NCBI GenBank assembly: GCA_016788805.1
Contig: JAEUSE010000067.1
Location: 1-5,557 of the forward strand
Reading direction: 5' to 3'
DNA length: 5,557 bases
Origin: Candidatus Doudnabacteria bacterium
GTDB taxonomy: Bacteria; Patescibacteriota; Doudnabacteria; UBA920
Position numbers and translations under genes: made by a program. The first letter of the stretch is position 1; every line of letters begins with the position of its first letter. The notes beneath the pieces were generated by a model. It did no database searches and had not been told where the DNA came from. It worked only from the letters and a program-made list of their open reading frames with translations. Positions 4,931-5,557 of this stretch are shown here, in pieces.

Positions 4931-5557
4931 TTACTGAATGGGGTCCCCAACGGTATACAGGTTAAACTCGGCTTGGCGGATAATATACAGTTTCGCGTTT
5001 TGGAAGCCGCTGGCGATAAGCGCGCCGAGTGAAGCATATGGCCGCATCACTGTTCCTTCTACGTGGTAGATGGTCGGCTCAGCACTTACTTGAGCCCAGG
5101 TATTATTGGGCAACTGTACAAAGTGAGGGTTGCAATCCGGGTATTGCTCAGTTACCGGAATGGTAACAATACTGCCGGCAGATACCCCCCACGCACGCAG
5201 CGTTGTAAGACTCGGGTACACCTCCTTGCACTGCGCTGTAGTTAAGTAGTAGACGGCCGGCGCATTCGCATACTTAAATGAAGTGTTAGCCGGTCGGGCA
5301 AGAAACTCTACCGTCGGAATGGCGTCCAAAGCTGCTTGGTCGACTTTTACCACCTGGTTAAAATTATACCCGCGACTGGTAAAGTCTTGCAGAGAAATAA
5401 AACCATACTTCTTACATTCTGGGGTAATAACATACACTGTACCACTTGTGCCAACTACCACCTGACCCGGCTTAATGGTGACACAGGGACCGACAGTAGT
5501 ACCGTCAGAAATTTGAAACGGACCGCTCTCCCCCGTCTTACCCGTTACCGCGTTGGC
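4931..5557 (-). CDS. Probable surface protein with three 61-residue repeats, N-terminus outside the window
   Basis: The frame is open from the window edge to TAA at 4933-4931, giving 208 residues of the C-terminal part. The GTG at 5461 is not a credible start because coding continues upstream (TVGPCVTIKPGQ). Three related units begin at fragment residues 39, 100 and 161: GTVYVITPECKKYGFISLQD, PAVYYLTTAQCKEVYPSLTT and PTIYHVEGTVMRPYASLGAL. The conserved VY/IY pairs at 41, 102 and 163 are exactly 61 residues apart. Each unit follows the pattern Val-Tyr, short loop, Lys/Arg plus aromatic, Ser-Leu, hydrophobic helix, Gly, then a beta-strand (VVKV, IVTI, LYII). Similar repeats occur, as far as I recall, in secreted or S-layer-like proteins of CPR bacteria and Gram-positives, so an extracellular location is inferred; the signal peptide would be outside the window. 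Four Cys (25, 48, 110, 142) could form disulfides. The third unit has none. Function is unknown. Confidence 0.78.
   Translation of the reverse strand, partial: ANAVTGKTGESGPFQISDGTTVGPCVTIKPGQVVVGTSGTVYVITPECKKYGFISLQDFTSRGYNFNQVVKVDQAALDAIPTVEFLARPANTSFKYANAPAVYYLTTAQCKEVYPSLTTLRAWGVSAGSIVTIPVTEQYPDCNPHFVQLPNNTWAQVSAEPTIYHVEGTVMRPYASLGALIASGFQNAKLYIIRQAEFNLYTVGDPIQ

Noticed and set aside
5459..5461. GTG as start of the repeat protein
   Set aside because: The same frame remains open and protein-like through to the window edge, so the true start lies outside.

Overview
The window looks like chromosomal DNA of a small-genome, ultra-small bacterium of the Patescibacteria/CPR type. Saccharibacteria-like is my best guess. 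I infer this from the kinds of genes present: several short or mid-size membrane proteins of families I associate with that group, a PadR plus PspC/DUF2807 pair, and tight gene packing. No marker gene is present, so the placement is tentative. All reading frames are consistent with standard stop codons (TAA and TAG are used), and I see no in-frame TGA.

Layout. (a) Positions 1-853, minus strand: a two-gene cluster with a small two-helix membrane protein (596-853) followed after 3 nt by a membrane-anchored, propeller-like protein (592 down to the window edge, C-terminus missing). (b) Positions 854-962: a divergent promoter region with a candidate PadR operator lying over the -10 box. (c) Positions 963-3154, plus strand: a PadR-family repressor, then a 95-nt gap carrying five phased heptamers, then a 585-residue membrane protein with an N-terminal bactofilin-unlike helical domain, a PspC domain, further membrane segments and a DUF2807 beta-helix. 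(d) Positions 3156-3186: a strong bidirectional terminator between convergent genes. (e) Positions 3185-4775, minus strand: a two-gene operon of a pirin-family cupin and a membrane protein of unknown function, 4 nt apart. (f) Positions 4776-4930: a promoter region and a second terminator. (g) Positions 4931-5557, minus strand: the C-terminal part of a probable surface protein with three 61-residue repeats; its start lies beyond the window.

How the genes work together. The clearest unit is PadR plus PspC/DUF2807, a layout that fits a self-regulated envelope-stress module: PadR would repress its own promoter through the dyad at 927-944 and thereby also control the PspC protein. The pirin and the downstream membrane protein are probably co-transcribed. 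The remaining genes are cell-surface or membrane proteins without an assigned role. I see no mobile element, CRISPR array, tRNA or rRNA. I found no wholly new system; the most informative spots are the PadR control region, the phased heptamers before the PspC gene, and the repeat architectures of the two surface proteins.
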